The translations under genes and the position numbers were made by a program. A stretch of DNA of 64,000 nt from Litoreibacter arenae DSM 19593. Lineage in GTDB: Bacteria; Pseudomonadota; Alphaproteobacteria; Rhodobacterales; Rhodobacteraceae. Below the pieces are notes generated by a model. That model saw only the letters and a program-made list of their open reading frames with translations, did no database searches and had not been told where the DNA came from. The stretch spans positions 124,001-188,000 of the forward strand of contig NZ_KE557314.1 of the NCBI RefSeq assembly GCF_000442275.2. Direction: 5' to 3'. Positions within the stretch are counted from its first letter, which is position 1. Each line of letters opens with the position of its first letter. Of the stretch, positions 1 to 8,826 are shown in pieces.

Positions 1-505
1 CGCTGAACCATTGATGAGAGCCTGACACCCTGCGCCAGTCAGCGCGCCCAGCAATCACCTCGTCGGGCGGTGTGTCGCTGTCCCAGAACTGGAACACATC
101 TGTCACCTGTCGCCCGCTAGCAGGCAAAACGTCTCGGTGCGCGACGTAGCAGGCCCACCCCGCGGCCTCGAAACGGGTCATCGGATGCACGTCTCGGTCT
201 GACGCAAGTTGCGACAGCAGTTCCGGACGACCCGCGTGCAAGTCCTGCAAAGCCGCGCTCAACAATTGCGGTTGTCCGCCGACGGTGTGCCGCGCTAGGG
301 GCAGCATCTCGCGATGGTCTGAGGCACCGCCTTCGGACAACGCCATGTCAAGCAACTGAAACGGCACACCCGCCACGTCGAACCCTTTACTGGCCAGCTT
401 ATGCAGAACACCATCCAAAGTTTCGAACTGTCGCGCCTGCGCAAGCCGCTCGATCCGCAACCGGTGATGCCACTTCAACTTTCGAGCCATCCCAGATTCC
501 ATCAT
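1..505 (-). CDS. Partial protein running off the left edge, possibly a glycosyltransferase
   Basis: An open minus-strand frame starts at tandem ATG codons (505 and 502) and stays open for about 168 codons to the window edge, so only the N-terminal part is visible. The first 50 residues are basic and helical-looking. Near the edge there is FQFWDS followed by TPPDEV, which resembles the start of the DXD-type sugar transferase domain found in capsular polysaccharide glycosyltransferases (typically an IHQ-W...PP pattern). That assignment rests on one short motif and is an inference; the DXD motif itself would lie outside the window. It precedes the cytochrome gene at 568-999 in reverse orientation of reading (cytochrome lies upstream on the same strand, with about 60 bases between them). 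Confidence 0.5.
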   Translation of the reverse strand, partial: MMESGMARKLKWHHRLRIERLAQARQFETLDGVLHKLASKGFDVAGVPFQLLDMALSEGGASDHREMLPLARHTVGGQPQLLSAALQDLHAGRPELLSQLASDRDVHPMTRFEAAGWACYVAHRDVLPASGRQVTDVFQFWDSDTPPDEVIAGRADWRRVSGSHQWFS

Positions 506-567
506 AACGGGGCGCATTCATGAGCGTTCAGGTATTCTACGCAATGCCTTTCGAAAAAGACCAGCCC

Positions 568-999
568 TCAGCGGCTCATCGCGCTGTGCCGCTCCTGAAC
601 CTCGGCAGGCCAAGTACTTTTGATATAGGCCAACACCGCCTTGATCTGCGCGTCCGTCAACTCGTCATCAAACCCGCGCATGTCGGTTTGGTAGTCGCCG
701 CCAACCAGTGCTGCCGTCCCGTGTTTGGTGATCGCAAACAGATGCTCGTCCGAATGGTGCCATGTATGGCCCGTCACGTCATGCGGCGGGGCGGGCAGTT
801 TGCCGTCCGGCCCCGGTTGCCGCCAGTTTGGCTGCCCCTCCAGATTGGTCCCGTGGCATGAAGCGCAGGCTCCGTCGTAGATCAGCTTGCCCTCGGCCAC
901 GGTCGCGGGGTCCTTGTAGGCGTCTATCCGCTGCGCCTGCGCCACGGGGACGCCGCCCATTAAAGCCAGCACAGCACCTACTATAATCCGTCGTTTCAT
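568..999 (-). CDS. Small periplasmic c-type cytochrome
   Basis: A 143-residue exported monohaem cytochrome. It starts with a clear signal peptide ([22 protein letters not shown]), followed by a cytochrome c domain with a single CASCH haem-binding site at about residue 45 and a likely distal Met (DMRGF region). The start at 999 is chosen because it gives the signal peptide and has GAGGAG about 7 bases upstream; a longer frame to 1071 would hide the signal. Its role is probably electron transfer in the periplasm, but no partner enzyme is adjacent, so the donor and acceptor cannot be named. It is divergent from ispH. Confidence 0.85.
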   Translation of the reverse strand: MKRRIIVGAVLALMGGVPVAQAQRIDAYKDPATVAEGKLIYDGACASCHGTNLEGQPNWRQPGPDGKLPAPPHDVTGHTWHHSDEHLFAITKHGTAALVGGDYQTDMRGFDDELTDAQIKAVLAYIKSTWPAEVQERHSAMSR

Positions 1000-1145
1000 C
1001 CGGTAAAATCTCCTCGATTGAGCCGCCCTTATCGAGCTTCCAGCAGGTGGAGGGTCAAGCGCCCAAATCACACATTTCCGCGAGGCCCCACTGGACCCCG
1101 CCCACTCAAGCCCTTAACTCATGCACCAAGCAGGAGCGCCACATC

Positions 1146-2096
1146 ATGACCAAGCCCCCCCTCACCCTCTACCTTGCCGCCCCGCGCGGATTCTGTGCGG
1201 GCGTGGACCGCGCGATCAAGATCGTGGAGATGGCTTTGGAAAAATGGGGCGCCCCCGTCTATGTCCGCCACGAGATCGTGCACAACAAATACGTGGTCGA
1301 CGCCCTGCGCGACCAAGGCGCGGTGTTCGTCGAGGAACTTGACGAATGCCCCGACGACCGCCCCGTGATCTTCTCTGCCCATGGCGTCCCCAAAGCCGTC
1401 CCCGCTGCCGCGGCCAGACGCGAGATGGTCTATGTCGACGCCACCTGCCCGCTGGTCTCCAAGGTCCATATCGAGGCGGAGCGTCACCATTCTAACGGCT
1501 TGCAAATGGTGATGATCGGCCATGCCGGCCACCCCGAAACCGTCGGCACCATGGGCCAGTTGCCCGAGGGCGAGGTGATCCTGGTCGAGACCCCCGAAGA
1601 CGTCGCCACCATCACCCCACGCGACCCCGAAAAGCTGGCGTTCATCACCCAGACCACCCTATCGGTCGATGATACCGCAGACGTGGTCGCGGCCCTGCAA
1701 GCCCGCTTTCCCGCGATCATCGGGCCGCATAAGGAAGACATCTGCTACGCGACCACCAACCGCCAAGAGGCGGTGAAAGCCATGGCCACCAAGACCAGCG
1801 CCATGCTGGTGATCGGCGCGCCGAACTCGTCCAACTCCAGACGGCTGGTGGAGGTCGGGGCCAAAACGGGCTGCACCTACGCGCAACTGGTTCAACGCGC
1901 CACCGATATCGACTGGCGCGCGCTGGACGGCATCGACAGCATTGGCATCACGGCGGGAGCGTCTGCGCCGGAGGTATTGATCAACGAAGTCATCGACGCC
2001 TTCAAGGCCCGCTACGATGTGACCGAGGAAATCGTGGAGACCGCCGTCGAGAACGTGGAATTCAAAGTCCCCCGCGTGCTGCGCCAGCCCGCCTAG
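1146..2096 (+). CDS. ispH: 4-hydroxy-3-methylbut-2-enyl diphosphate reductase
   Basis: Last enzyme of the MEP isoprenoid pathway; it reduces HMBPP to isopentenyl and dimethylallyl diphosphate with a [4Fe-4S] cluster. The protein is 316 residues, the usual length. The three cluster cysteines are visible at about C17 (PRGFCAGV), C101 (DATCPLV) and C200 (EDICYAT), and the family signature around SAHGVP is present. The ATG at 1146 is preceded by AGGAG at 1131-1135 and places PRGFCAGV at the usual distance from the N terminus. It stands alone, without pathway neighbours; ispE lies elsewhere in the window. Confidence 0.97.
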   Translation: MTKPPLTLYLAAPRGFCAGVDRAIKIVEMALEKWGAPVYVRHEIVHNKYVVDALRDQGAVFVEELDECPDDRPVIFSAHGVPKAVPAAAARREMVYVDATCPLVSKVHIEAERHHSNGLQMVMIGHAGHPETVGTMGQLPEGEVILVETPEDVATITPRDPEKLAFITQTTLSVDDTADVVAALQARFPAIIGPHKEDICYATTNRQEAVKAMATKTSAMLVIGAPNSSNSRRLVEVGAKTGCTYAQLVQRATDIDWRALDGIDSIGITAGASAPEVLINEVIDAFKARYDVTEEIVETAVENVEFKVPRVLRQPA

Positions 2097-2298
2097 GCGC
2101 AGGTTCGTCGCGAACGGCATCGTCACGCCACGACAGCCAGATACCTTCACTCAACGTAGCGACGAGCAAGTATACCAACCGGTTGCCCCGCCTCCCGTGT
2201 TCTTTCATGAATTCGTCCTCCGCGCGAAGGGCTTGCGTCGGCTTCGCGCTCGGAAAAGGGGCACTGCCGCCCCCCAAGTTAGAGAATTTCTTACGCAT
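2062..2298 (-). CDS. Small hypothetical protein with strong ribosome binding site
   Basis: A 78-residue basic frame that I do not recognise. The support is a strong AGGAG(AAG) about 5 bases before the ATG at 2298 and a position divergent from the LysR gene that starts at 2409. Against it: the C-terminal 35 bases overlap the end of ispH on the other strand, and the frame contains a perfect 8-base inverted repeat (2222-2229 with 2242-2249). That repeat may be a transcript-end hairpin for ispH, although no T-tract follows. The composition (RKKF start, GRRGNRL, and a short hydrophobic YLLVATL stretch near residues 43-49) gives no function. Confidence 0.35.
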   Translation of the reverse strand: MRKKFSNLGGGSAPFPSAKPTQALRAEDEFMKEHGRRGNRLVYLLVATLSEGIWLSWRDDAVRDEPAPRRAGAARGGL

Positions 2299-2408
2299 GA
2301 TTTCTTCTCCTGACTAGCTGGGACACGGTCGTAGGTCCGCACTTGACCTGAACCGAATTTACCGGCTCTCTGGGGTATTAAAATGAAACAATTTGAACAG
2401 GTCTTTTC

Positions 2409-3257
2409 ATGAATGGCACGAACATCAAATGGGATGACTTGCAGTTTTTCCTCGCGGTCGCGCGAAGCGGTGGCCTGTCCCCAGCCGCCCGCGCGACGGG
2501 CAGCAGTCCTGCCACACTGGGCCGGCGCATGCGCACGTTGGAACATGACATGGGACGCGAATTGTTCATCCGTCATGACCGTGGGTACGAACTCACGACT
2601 GAGGGCCGAACGCTCCTGTCCGAATTGACCGATGTCGAGGCCCGCATTGTCAGACTAACCGCAAAGACAGACGACGCCACGCGCCCGCTGGTCAAGATAT
2701 CCGCCGGAACATGGACCGCGCTATTGCTGCTGAATTCGCTTGATACACTGACGGGCACCCCCGCCGACATCAGGCTGCGTTTTGTTTCGGCAGAGGAGGT
2801 CCTCGACATCTCCCGCCGCGAGGTGGTCATAGGATTTCGCAATCGCCGCCCCAGTGATGAACGGCTTGCAGGGCGCAAACTATCCCGTGTTGAGTTCGCA
2901 CCTTACGCGCGGGCAGACGCCCCGCGAAAATGGATCAAGGTTCTGGCAGATACCCCGTCGGCGCGATGGCTGGACAAAACCATCGGCAAGGACGCGGTTT
3001 GCGAGGTCACATCTCCCCGCAATTGCCTTGATCTGGCATTGGCAGGCAGGGGTTTGGCGCTGCTTCCGACCTTTATCGGCGATGCTCAGCCAGAGTTGGA
3101 ACGGGCTGGGGCAACCATCCCCGAACTAACCCATGACCAGTGGCTGGTGACCCATCAGGACGATCGACACCTGCCACACGTCCGCCGCACGCTCGACAGG
3201 CTCGCGGATGTGCTGGCAGGGCAATATCATCATGTTAAGCGTGACTCCGCCGTCTGA
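2409..3257 (+). CDS. LysR-family transcriptional regulator
   Basis: A 282-residue regulator. The N-terminal winged helix-turn-helix spans about residues 8-66 (WDDLQFFLAVARSGG, then ARATGSSPATLGRRMRTLE, then LF-RHDRGYELTTEG), followed by a short linker helix and a substrate-binding-like domain. The C-terminal half is somewhat shorter than in typical 300-residue members, as in the subgroup of LysR proteins with abbreviated effector domains. It is followed after 41 bases by a LysE-type exporter gene on the same strand, and LysR proteins often control such exporters, so that gene is a plausible target. The small frame at 2062-2298 is divergent. No effector can be read from the sequence. Confidence 0.9.
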   Translation: MNGTNIKWDDLQFFLAVARSGGLSPAARATGSSPATLGRRMRTLEHDMGRELFIRHDRGYELTTEGRTLLSELTDVEARIVRLTAKTDDATRPLVKISAGTWTALLLLNSLDTLTGTPADIRLRFVSAEEVLDISRREVVIGFRNRRPSDERLAGRKLSRVEFAPYARADAPRKWIKVLADTPSARWLDKTIGKDAVCEVTSPRNCLDLALAGRGLALLPTFIGDAQPELERAGATIPELTHDQWLVTHQDDRHLPHVRRTLDRLADVLAGQYHHVKRDSAV

Positions 3258-3298
3258 AATGTTACGACTTGATGTGTAGTTTCAAAGGACCGCGCCCC

Positions 3299-3913
3299 AT
3301 GATCACCACCCAATTCCTGCTGACGGCCCTCGTCGTCGTCCTCGCCCCCGGCACCGGCGTTATCTACACGCTGGCGATGGGCCTCGGCCAAGGCCGCCGC
3401 GCGGCACTTTGGGCCGCGTTGGGGTGCACCTTCGGCATCGTCCCCCACCTCGCCGCCGCCACGCTGGGACTTGCCGCCGTGCTGCACACCTCCGCCCTGC
3501 TGTTCCAGATCGTCAAATTCGCGGGCGTCGCCTACCTGCTTTACCTTGCGTGGCAGATGCTCAAATCCGGCGGCACCCTGTCGGTCAACGGCACGCAAAC
3601 AGCGCAAAACGGCTGGCGCACCGCCCGTCGCGGCGCATTGATCAACATTCTGAATCCGAAGCTTTCGGTCTTCTTTTTGGCCCTGCTGCCGCCCTTCCTG
3701 TCCGGTAACCCCGCAACAGTCACGATTGAGATGACCCTGCTCGGCACGGTCTTCATGGCGCTGACCTTCGCCGTTTTCATCCTCTACGGCCTCTTCGCAG
3801 CCCGCGCCCGCGATGCGATCCTCGGCTCCGAGCGGGTGCTAAAATGGCTCAACCGCTCCTTCGCGGCAATCTTCGCAGGCCTTGCCGGAAAACTGGCGCT
3901 GGAACGCGCATGA
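3299..3913 (+). CDS. LysE-family amino acid exporter
   Basis: A 204-residue inner membrane protein with about six hydrophobic segments and the LysE/RhtB family opening: a first helix ending in the short conserved APGTGV turn near residue 17, and later NPK (INILNPKLSVFFLA) near residue 120. Members export amino acids or homoserine-lactone-like compounds. The ATG at 3299 is preferred over an in-frame start 30 bases upstream because it begins the first helix directly and has AAGGA about 9 bases upstream. It is the first gene of a run of five translationally coupled genes (to 5993), each overlapping the next by a few bases. Confidence 0.88.
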   Translation: MITTQFLLTALVVVLAPGTGVIYTLAMGLGQGRRAALWAALGCTFGIVPHLAAATLGLAAVLHTSALLFQIVKFAGVAYLLYLAWQMLKSGGTLSVNGTQTAQNGWRTARRGALINILNPKLSVFFLALLPPFLSGNPATVTIEMTLLGTVFMALTFAVFILYGLFAARARDAILGSERVLKWLNRSFAAIFAGLAGKLALERA

Positions 3914-4347
3914 TCCCCCGCCCCGCCCTTACCCTTGGCCTCGCGGGGCTGCTGCCGTTCTTGTGGGGGGCGCTCGGCGTGCTGGTCCCCGCCATCGACG
4001 ACCAGACCACCGCACTTCTCGGCCAGCGGTTCGGCGCATCCTATATCCTGATCTTCTACGGCACCGTGATCCTGTGCTTCATGTCCGGTGTGCTTTGGGG
4101 CTTCGCCACCAAAACCAACGCCGCCATAGCCTACGCGCTGAGCACACTACCCGCCCTTTGGGCGTTCTTCACTATCGGTGGCGGTGGCACGCGCGCTACC
4201 ACCGCCGTGCTGATCGGCTTCCTGCTGGTCTTCGCCTGCGACGTACAATTCACCCGCTGGAAGCTCACACCGCCGTGGTGGCTCAAACTCCGCGCCTTGT
4301 TGACGGTCATCGTTTGCGCCTGCCTGCTGGTCGGCATCCTTGTATGA
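3910..4347 (+). CDS. DUF3429 family membrane protein
   Basis: A 145-residue protein with four to five hydrophobic helices (starting LTLGLAGLLPFLWGALGV), matching the DUF3429 family of small inner membrane proteins of unknown function. The LPF start of helix 1 and the FYGTVILCFMSGVLWGF segment in helix 2 are characteristic. The start overlaps the stop of the LysE gene as ATGA, which fixes the start and implies translational coupling. The end overlaps the methyltransferase start in the same way. No biochemical role is known for the family. Confidence 0.8.
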   Translation: MIPRPALTLGLAGLLPFLWGALGVLVPAIDDQTTALLGQRFGASYILIFYGTVILCFMSGVLWGFATKTNAAIAYALSTLPALWAFFTIGGGGTRATTAVLIGFLLVFACDVQFTRWKLTPPWWLKLRALLTVIVCACLLVGILV

Positions 4348-4934
4348 GCGACAAGGAAACCATCGACGCCTACAACGCCCGCGCCGCCGCCTATGCGGAC
4401 ACCTTCGCGCGCACCAAGCCCGACGCCGACCTGCTGGCTCTCATGGACGCAGTCACGCCAAACGGGCACATACTCGATCTCGGCTGCGGCCCCGGCAATT
4501 CGGCTGCGATGATGCAGGCGGCGGGCTTTACGGTCGAGGCCACCGACGCCTCCCCCGAGATGATCCGCATCGCCCGCGAGCAGCACAAGGTCGACGCCCA
4601 ACTTGCCACCTTCGATGACATCGCAGGGTCCGACCTCTATGACGGCATCTGGGCCAATTTCTCGCTGCTCCACGCGCCGAAAGCCTGTATGCCCCGCCAC
4701 CTGTCCGCCATACGCAAGGCGTTGAAACCCGGCGGCATATTCCATATCGGTCTCAAGATCGGGGACAACGCCAACCGCGACAAGATCGGGCGGCTCTACA
4801 GCTACTATCAGGAAGACGAGTTGAAACACCTCCTCACAAACGCAGGCTTCACCCCGCGCAGCACCCGCCTCGGCGCGGAGCCGGGGCTTGACGGCACCGT
4901 GGCCCCTTTCATCATCGTGCTGTCCGATGGCTGA
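4344..4934 (+). CDS. Class I SAM-dependent methyltransferase
   Basis: A 196-residue protein with the Rossmann-type methyltransferase core. Motif I is LDLGCGPGN near residue 47, the acidic residue after strand 2 is in ATDASPEM, and the later SLLHA and [11 protein letters not shown] segments match motifs IV-VI. The size and the absence of extra domains fit small-molecule methyltransferases of the UbiE/Methyltransf_11 type; the substrate is unknown. It starts within the stop of the preceding gene (ATGA) and overlaps rnhA by 8 bases, so it is part of the coupled run. Confidence 0.85.
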   Translation: MSDKETIDAYNARAAAYADTFARTKPDADLLALMDAVTPNGHILDLGCGPGNSAAMMQAAGFTVEATDASPEMIRIAREQHKVDAQLATFDDIAGSDLYDGIWANFSLLHAPKACMPRHLSAIRKALKPGGIFHIGLKIGDNANRDKIGRLYSYYQEDELKHLLTNAGFTPRSTRLGAEPGLDGTVAPFIIVLSDG

Positions 4935-5376
4935 GCTGTTCGCCTACACGGACGGCGCATGTTCCGGCAATCCCGGTCCCGGCGGCTGGGGCGCGATCCT
5001 CATCGCGCGCGAAGGCGACACAGTCGTCAAGGAGCGCGAGTTGAAAGGCGGCGAGGCCAACACCACCAACAACCGCATGGAAATGCTGGCCGCGATCAAC
5101 GTGCTGGAAACCCTCAGCCGCGCCTCCAAGCTGACCATCGTGACCGACAGCTCCTACGTCAAAGATGGCATCACCAAATGGATTCACGGCTGGAAGGCCA
5201 AGGGCTGGAAAAAGAAGGGCGGCGAGATCAAGAACCTCGACCTCTGGAAGCGCCTTGACGAGGCCCAGTCCCGCCATGACGTCACATGGGAATGGGTCAA
5301 GGGCCATGCAGGCCACCCCGAAAACGAGCGCGCCGACGAGTTGGCCCGCGCCGGAATGGCCCCGTTCAAGCCATGA
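4927..5376 (+). CDS. rnhA: Ribonuclease HI
   Basis: Cleaves the RNA strand of RNA-DNA hybrids (R-loops, Okazaki primers, ribonucleotides in DNA). The 149-residue length is typical. All catalytic residues are visible: D9 ([16 protein letters not shown]), E52 (NNRMEM), D74 (TDSSYV) and D137 (NERADELA), with the mobile histidine H127 in KGHAGH. The basic protrusion is present ([10 protein letters not shown], about residues 90-99). The start at 4927 gives the standard N terminus. It is embedded between a methyltransferase gene and a TRIC-type channel gene with overlaps at both ends. Confidence 0.97.
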   Translation: MAELFAYTDGACSGNPGPGGWGAILIAREGDTVVKERELKGGEANTTNNRMEMLAAINVLETLSRASKLTIVTDSSYVKDGITKWIHGWKAKGWKKKGGEIKNLDLWKRLDEAQSRHDVTWEWVKGHAGHPENERADELARAGMAPFKP

Positions 5377-5993
5377 CATGGCTGGCATATCTCGATTACG
5401 CGTCGGTCTTCGTCTTCGCGCTGACCGGCGCGCTGGTCGCCAGCCGCGCCCAGCTTGATATCGTGGGCTTCATCTTCGTTGCCTGCCTGACCGCCGTGGG
5501 CGGCGGCACGGTGCGCGACGTGCTGCTGGCCCGCCCCGTCTTCTGGATGGAAGAGCCGACCTACATTCTGGTCGCCTCCATCGCCGCGTTCGAGGTGTTC
5601 TTCACCTCACACCTGATGAAATCCCGCTACCGCTGGATCTTGTGGATCGACGCCTTCGCGCTTGCAGTCGCGGTGCCTGCTGGCGTCGCGGCAGCGGTTT
5701 CCATGCAAGCCACATGGCCCATCGTGCTGATCATGGGCGTCTCGACCGGCTGCTTCGGCGGCCTGATGCGAGACGTGGTCTGCAACGAGGTGCCGCTGGT
5801 CCTCAAACAGGGTGAGCTTTACGTCACATGCGCCTTCACAGGGGCTGGTGCCGCGGTGATTTTGCTGGCCTTGGGCCAGCCCCTGTCAATCGCGCTGCTC
5901 GGCTGCGCCGTTGTGACGCTGGCTCTGCGCACGGGCTCCCTCGCCTTCGGCTGGAAGCTGCCCGTCTATAAAGGCCGCCCGCCCCGCGTTTAG
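5373..5993 (+). CDS. TRIC-type (UPF0126) cation channel family membrane protein
   Basis: A 206-residue protein with seven predicted membrane helices arranged as two similar halves, as in the UPF0126/TRIC channel family. Each half carries the glycine-rich GG-x-x-RD signature: [10 protein letters not shown] near residue 45 and [13 protein letters not shown] near residue 130. Bacterial members form trimeric cation channels or may transport small metabolites. The start at 5373 overlaps the rnhA stop as ATGA. It is the last gene of the coupled run and ends next to the convergent patB-type gene with no gap. Confidence 0.88.
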   Translation: MTWLAYLDYASVFVFALTGALVASRAQLDIVGFIFVACLTAVGGGTVRDVLLARPVFWMEEPTYILVASIAAFEVFFTSHLMKSRYRWILWIDAFALAVAVPAGVAAAVSMQATWPIVLIMGVSTGCFGGLMRDVVCNEVPLVLKQGELYVTCAFTGAGAAVILLALGQPLSIALLGCAVVTLALRTGSLAFGWKLPVYKGRPPRV

Positions 5994-7163
5994 CTACTGA
6001 AGGTCCGCGAACGCCTTTTGCATCCGCCCCACCGCGTCCTCGATCACTGCCCGTGGCGCGGCAATGTTGAAGCGCAGGAATTCCTCCCCGCCCGATCCGA
6101 ATGTCGGCCCGTGGTTCGCCGCGATCTTCGCCACATCTTCCGTGCGGGAGGTGAATTCCTCGCGGCTCATCCCCGTGCCCGAAAAGTCCACCCATGCCAG
6201 ATAGGTCGACTCCAGCGGCATCGACGCCAGCCCCGGAATGGCGTTGATCCCCTCGTCGAAAATCTTGCGGTTGCCGTCCAGATACGCCACCAAATCGTCC
6301 ACCCAAGCGGCCCCCTCGGGCGAATAGGCGGCGGTCGCCATGAACAAGCCAAAACTGTTGGGGCTGGAGCCCATCGCCGCCATCCGCCCCGCAAACCGCG
6401 CCCGCAGGTCGGGGTCCGCTATAATCACGTTGCCCACATGCGATCCGGCAATGTTGAACGTCTTGGTCGTGGCCGTCATCATCACCAGCCGGTCCTCGAT
6501 CCCCTTGATGTTGGCCATCGGCGTATGCGTGTGGCCGGGGAACACCAGATCGTGGTGGATTTCGTCCGATACCAGAAGAAGGTCATGCCGCTTGGCAAAC
6601 GCCGCGACAGCCTGCAATTCCCCCTTGGTCCAGACACGCCCGCCGGGATTATGCGGCGAGCACAGGATCACCATCGTCTCGTTGCCCGTCATCTGCGCGT
6701 CATAGGCGTCGAAATCCATCTCGTAGCGGCCATCAGTGTTCACCAACGGGCATTCGACCACCTCGCGCTCCGCCGCTTTGATGACCCGCGCGAAGGCGTG
6801 GTAGACGGGCGTGAACAAGACGACCCCATCGCCCGGCGCGGTAAAGGCATCGACGCACATGGCGGTGCCGTTGACCAGCCCGTGGGTGGTGAAAATGTGG
6901 TCGGGGTTCAGCAGCCAGTCATGGCGGGTTTCCATCCACCAGGCGATTGCTGCCTTGTAGTCCGCATCATCGCCGTAATATCCATAGACCCCGTGGTCAT
7001 ACATCGCCTTGACCGCGTCCTGTACGCATTGCGGCGGACGGAAATCCATGTCCGCCACCCACATCGCAATCCCGTCATCGGGCGAGACGCCGTAAATCGA
7101 CTCCATCTTGTCCCATTTGGAGCAATGGGTGCCGCGGCGGTCAATCGGGGTGTCGAAACTCAT
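5994..7163 (-). CDS. PatB/MalY-type aminotransferase, probable cystathionine beta-lyase
   Basis: A PLP-dependent fold-type I enzyme of 389 residues. The subgroup signature is the N-terminal RRGTHCSKWD and the MWVADMDF motif. The PLP-binding lysine is in TATTKTFNIAG, the Asp pairing with the pyridine nitrogen is in SDEIHHDL, and SPHNPGG is also conserved. MalY/PatB proteins usually cleave C-S bonds (cystathionine, cysteine conjugates), so a role in methionine biosynthesis or thiol release is likely. AAGGAGA lies about 8 bases before the ATG. The gene is transcribed alone, divergent from the deformylase operon. Confidence 0.9.
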   Translation of the reverse strand: MSFDTPIDRRGTHCSKWDKMESIYGVSPDDGIAMWVADMDFRPPQCVQDAVKAMYDHGVYGYYGDDADYKAAIAWWMETRHDWLLNPDHIFTTHGLVNGTAMCVDAFTAPGDGVVLFTPVYHAFARVIKAAEREVVECPLVNTDGRYEMDFDAYDAQMTGNETMVILCSPHNPGGRVWTKGELQAVAAFAKRHDLLLVSDEIHHDLVFPGHTHTPMANIKGIEDRLVMMTATTKTFNIAGSHVGNVIIADPDLRARFAGRMAAMGSSPNSFGLFMATAAYSPEGAAWVDDLVAYLDGNRKIFDEGINAIPGLASMPLESTYLAWVDFSGTGMSREEFTSRTEDVAKIAANHGPTFGSGGEEFLRFNIAAPRAVIEDAVGRMQKAFADLQ

Positions 7164-7339
7164 GGATCAGCTCTCCTTGTTATCAAAGGCAACGTCGCGG
7201 GAATCCTCTGGGGCTGCAAGGGCGAAAATCCCGTCCGCCGAAAGCACCGGTTTCGCGCGGCAAAGGCGCTCCATGCCGCTCGGGACTCTGACACACCACA
7301 GCCCTTGTTCCGAAAGGAAGTAACGTTTATCTGAGCGGC

Positions 7340-7861
7340 ATGAAACGCTCGATCCTGATCCACCCCGACCCGCGCCTGAAAAAGCTGGCCGCCCCCGTGG
7401 CCGACGTCTCCGACGCGCTGCGCGAACTGGCCGACGACATGCTGGAAACCATGTATGATGCGCCGGGCATCGGTCTGGCGGCACCTCAGGTCGGGGTGAT
7501 GGACCGCCTGATCGTGCTGGACTGCATCAAGAAGGAGGGCGAGACGCCCCGCCCATTGGTCATGTTCAACCCCGAGATCGTCGCCGCATCAGACGAGTTG
7601 AACACCTACGAGGAAGGCTGCCTGTCCATCCCCGAGCAATATGCCGACGTGACCCGCCCCGCCGATGTCACCGTGCGCTGGATGGACCGCGACGGGGCCG
7701 CGCAGGAAGAAACCTTCGACGGCCTCTGGGCCACCTGCGTGCAGCATGAAATCGACCACCTGAACGGCAAGCTGTTCATCGACTACCTGCGCCCGCTCAA
7801 GCGTCAGATGATCACCCGCAAAATGGTGAAGCTCAAACGCGAACTGGCCCGCGCCGGATGA
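7340..7861 (+). CDS. def: Peptide deformylase (complete active site)
   Basis: Removes the N-formyl group from nascent peptides on the ribosome. The 173-residue protein has all three motifs intact: GIGLAAPQ (motif 1), EEGCLS with the metal-binding Cys (motif 2) and QHEIDHL with both metal-binding His and the catalytic Glu (motif 3). It also has a basic C-terminal helix (KRQMITRKMVKLKREL) like that used to bind the ribosome. It is the first of three tandem deformylase-type genes; its stop overlaps the start of the second by 4 bases, and fmt follows the third. This is most likely the housekeeping copy. Confidence 0.96.
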   Translation: MKRSILIHPDPRLKKLAAPVADVSDALRELADDMLETMYDAPGIGLAAPQVGVMDRLIVLDCIKKEGETPRPLVMFNPEIVAASDELNTYEEGCLSIPEQYADVTRPADVTVRWMDRDGAAQEETFDGLWATCVQHEIDHLNGKLFIDYLRPLKRQMITRKMVKLKRELARAG

Positions 7862-8313
7862 TCCTGCCCATCGTGCAGCATCCCGATCCTGTGCTGCGCC
7901 AGCTTTGCCAGCCGGTCTTCGATGTGGCGGGCCTTGGCGGGCTGATCGTGGATATGTTCGACACGATGTATGACGCACAGGGCCGCGGCCTCGCCGCGCC
8001 GCAAGTCGGCCGCTCCGAGCGGGTATTCGTCATGGATTGCACATGGAAAGAGGGCGAGCGGACGCCGCTAGCCATGATCAACCCCGAAATCCTGTCCCGC
8101 TCCCGCGGGCAGCAACGCAACGAGGAAGGCTGTCTCTCCATCCCGGATCACCCCGTTGAGGTGGAGCGCCCCGAACGTATCGAGATGACTTGGACCGACG
8201 CGCAAGGCACCCAACGCCGCGGTGCCTTCGACGGCATCGAGGCCGCCTGTGTGCTGCACGAAATCGATCATCTCGACGGAGTTCTGATCCTGGATTACGA
8301 GGTGCCTGCATGA
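7858..8313 (+). CDS. Second peptide deformylase-type protein
   Basis: A 151-residue paralogue of the preceding deformylase. The Cys motif (NEEGCLSIP) and the HExxH motif (LHEIDHL) are intact, so metal binding and catalysis look possible. Motif 1 reads GRGLAAPQ: the usual hydrophobic residue at the second position is an arginine, which may alter the S1' pocket. The basic C-terminal helix of the first copy is missing, so ribosome binding may differ. Its start overlaps the previous stop and its stop overlaps the next start (ATGA in both cases), indicating strict translational coupling. Confidence 0.88.
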   Translation: MILPIVQHPDPVLRQLCQPVFDVAGLGGLIVDMFDTMYDAQGRGLAAPQVGRSERVFVMDCTWKEGERTPLAMINPEILSRSRGQQRNEEGCLSIPDHPVEVERPERIEMTWTDAQGTQRRGAFDGIEAACVLHEIDHLDGVLILDYEVPA

Positions 8314-8804
8314 AACGCCCCTTCGTCATGTGGCCCGACAAGCGCCTGCGCAGCGTGGCGGATGATGTGCCCGCGATCACCGACGACATCCGCGCCATCT
8401 GGGCCGATATGGTGGAGACCATGGACGCCATGCCCGGCGTCGGCCTCGCTGCGGTCCAGATCAGGGTGATGCAGCGCCTCGCGGTCGTAGACGCCTCTGA
8501 TGCGCGCGGTCAGGCGGTCCTCATGGCCAACCCGGAGGTGCTTCACGCCAGCGCCCAGATGCGTGAGCACGAAGAGGCCTCCCCCAACCTGCCCGGCGTC
8601 TCGGCGGTGATCCAGCGCCCGCGTGCGGTAACCGTGCGCTTCCTCAATGCTAACAGAGAGACCGAGGAGCGCGATTTCGTCGGCCTCTGGGCCACTTCTG
8701 TGCAGCACCAGATAGACCATTTGCGCGGCAAGATGTATTTTGACCACCTGAGCCGCACCAAGCGCGAAATGCTGGTCAAAAAGGCAGGGAAGCTGAGACG
8801 ATGA
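8310..8804 (+). CDS. Degenerate peptide deformylase-like protein lacking catalytic residues
   Basis: A 164-residue third paralogue with a deformylase fold signature but a broken active site. Motif 1 is GVGLAAVQ (acceptable). Motif 2, where EGCLS is expected, reads EEASPNLPG, so the metal-ligand Cys is replaced (Ser by alignment). Motif 3 reads QHQIDHL, so the catalytic Glu of HExxH is Gln while both His remain. Known deformylases need the Cys and Glu, so activity is unlikely. The basic C-terminal helix ([14 protein letters not shown]) is kept, which would suit a ribosome-binding or regulatory role (inference). The start overlaps the stop of the second copy; fmt follows after 22 bases. Confidence 0.85.
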   Translation: MKRPFVMWPDKRLRSVADDVPAITDDIRAIWADMVETMDAMPGVGLAAVQIRVMQRLAVVDASDARGQAVLMANPEVLHASAQMREHEEASPNLPGVSAVIQRPRAVTVRFLNANRETEERDFVGLWATSVQHQIDHLRGKMYFDHLSRTKREMLVKKAGKLRR

Positions 8805-8826
8805 AATTTTTCCCGGGGCCGAACAA

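Noticed and set aside
6018-7334. Plus-strand open frame of about 438 codons opposite the PatB-type gene
   Set aside because: Shadow of the aminotransferase gene; Arg/His-rich without motifs.
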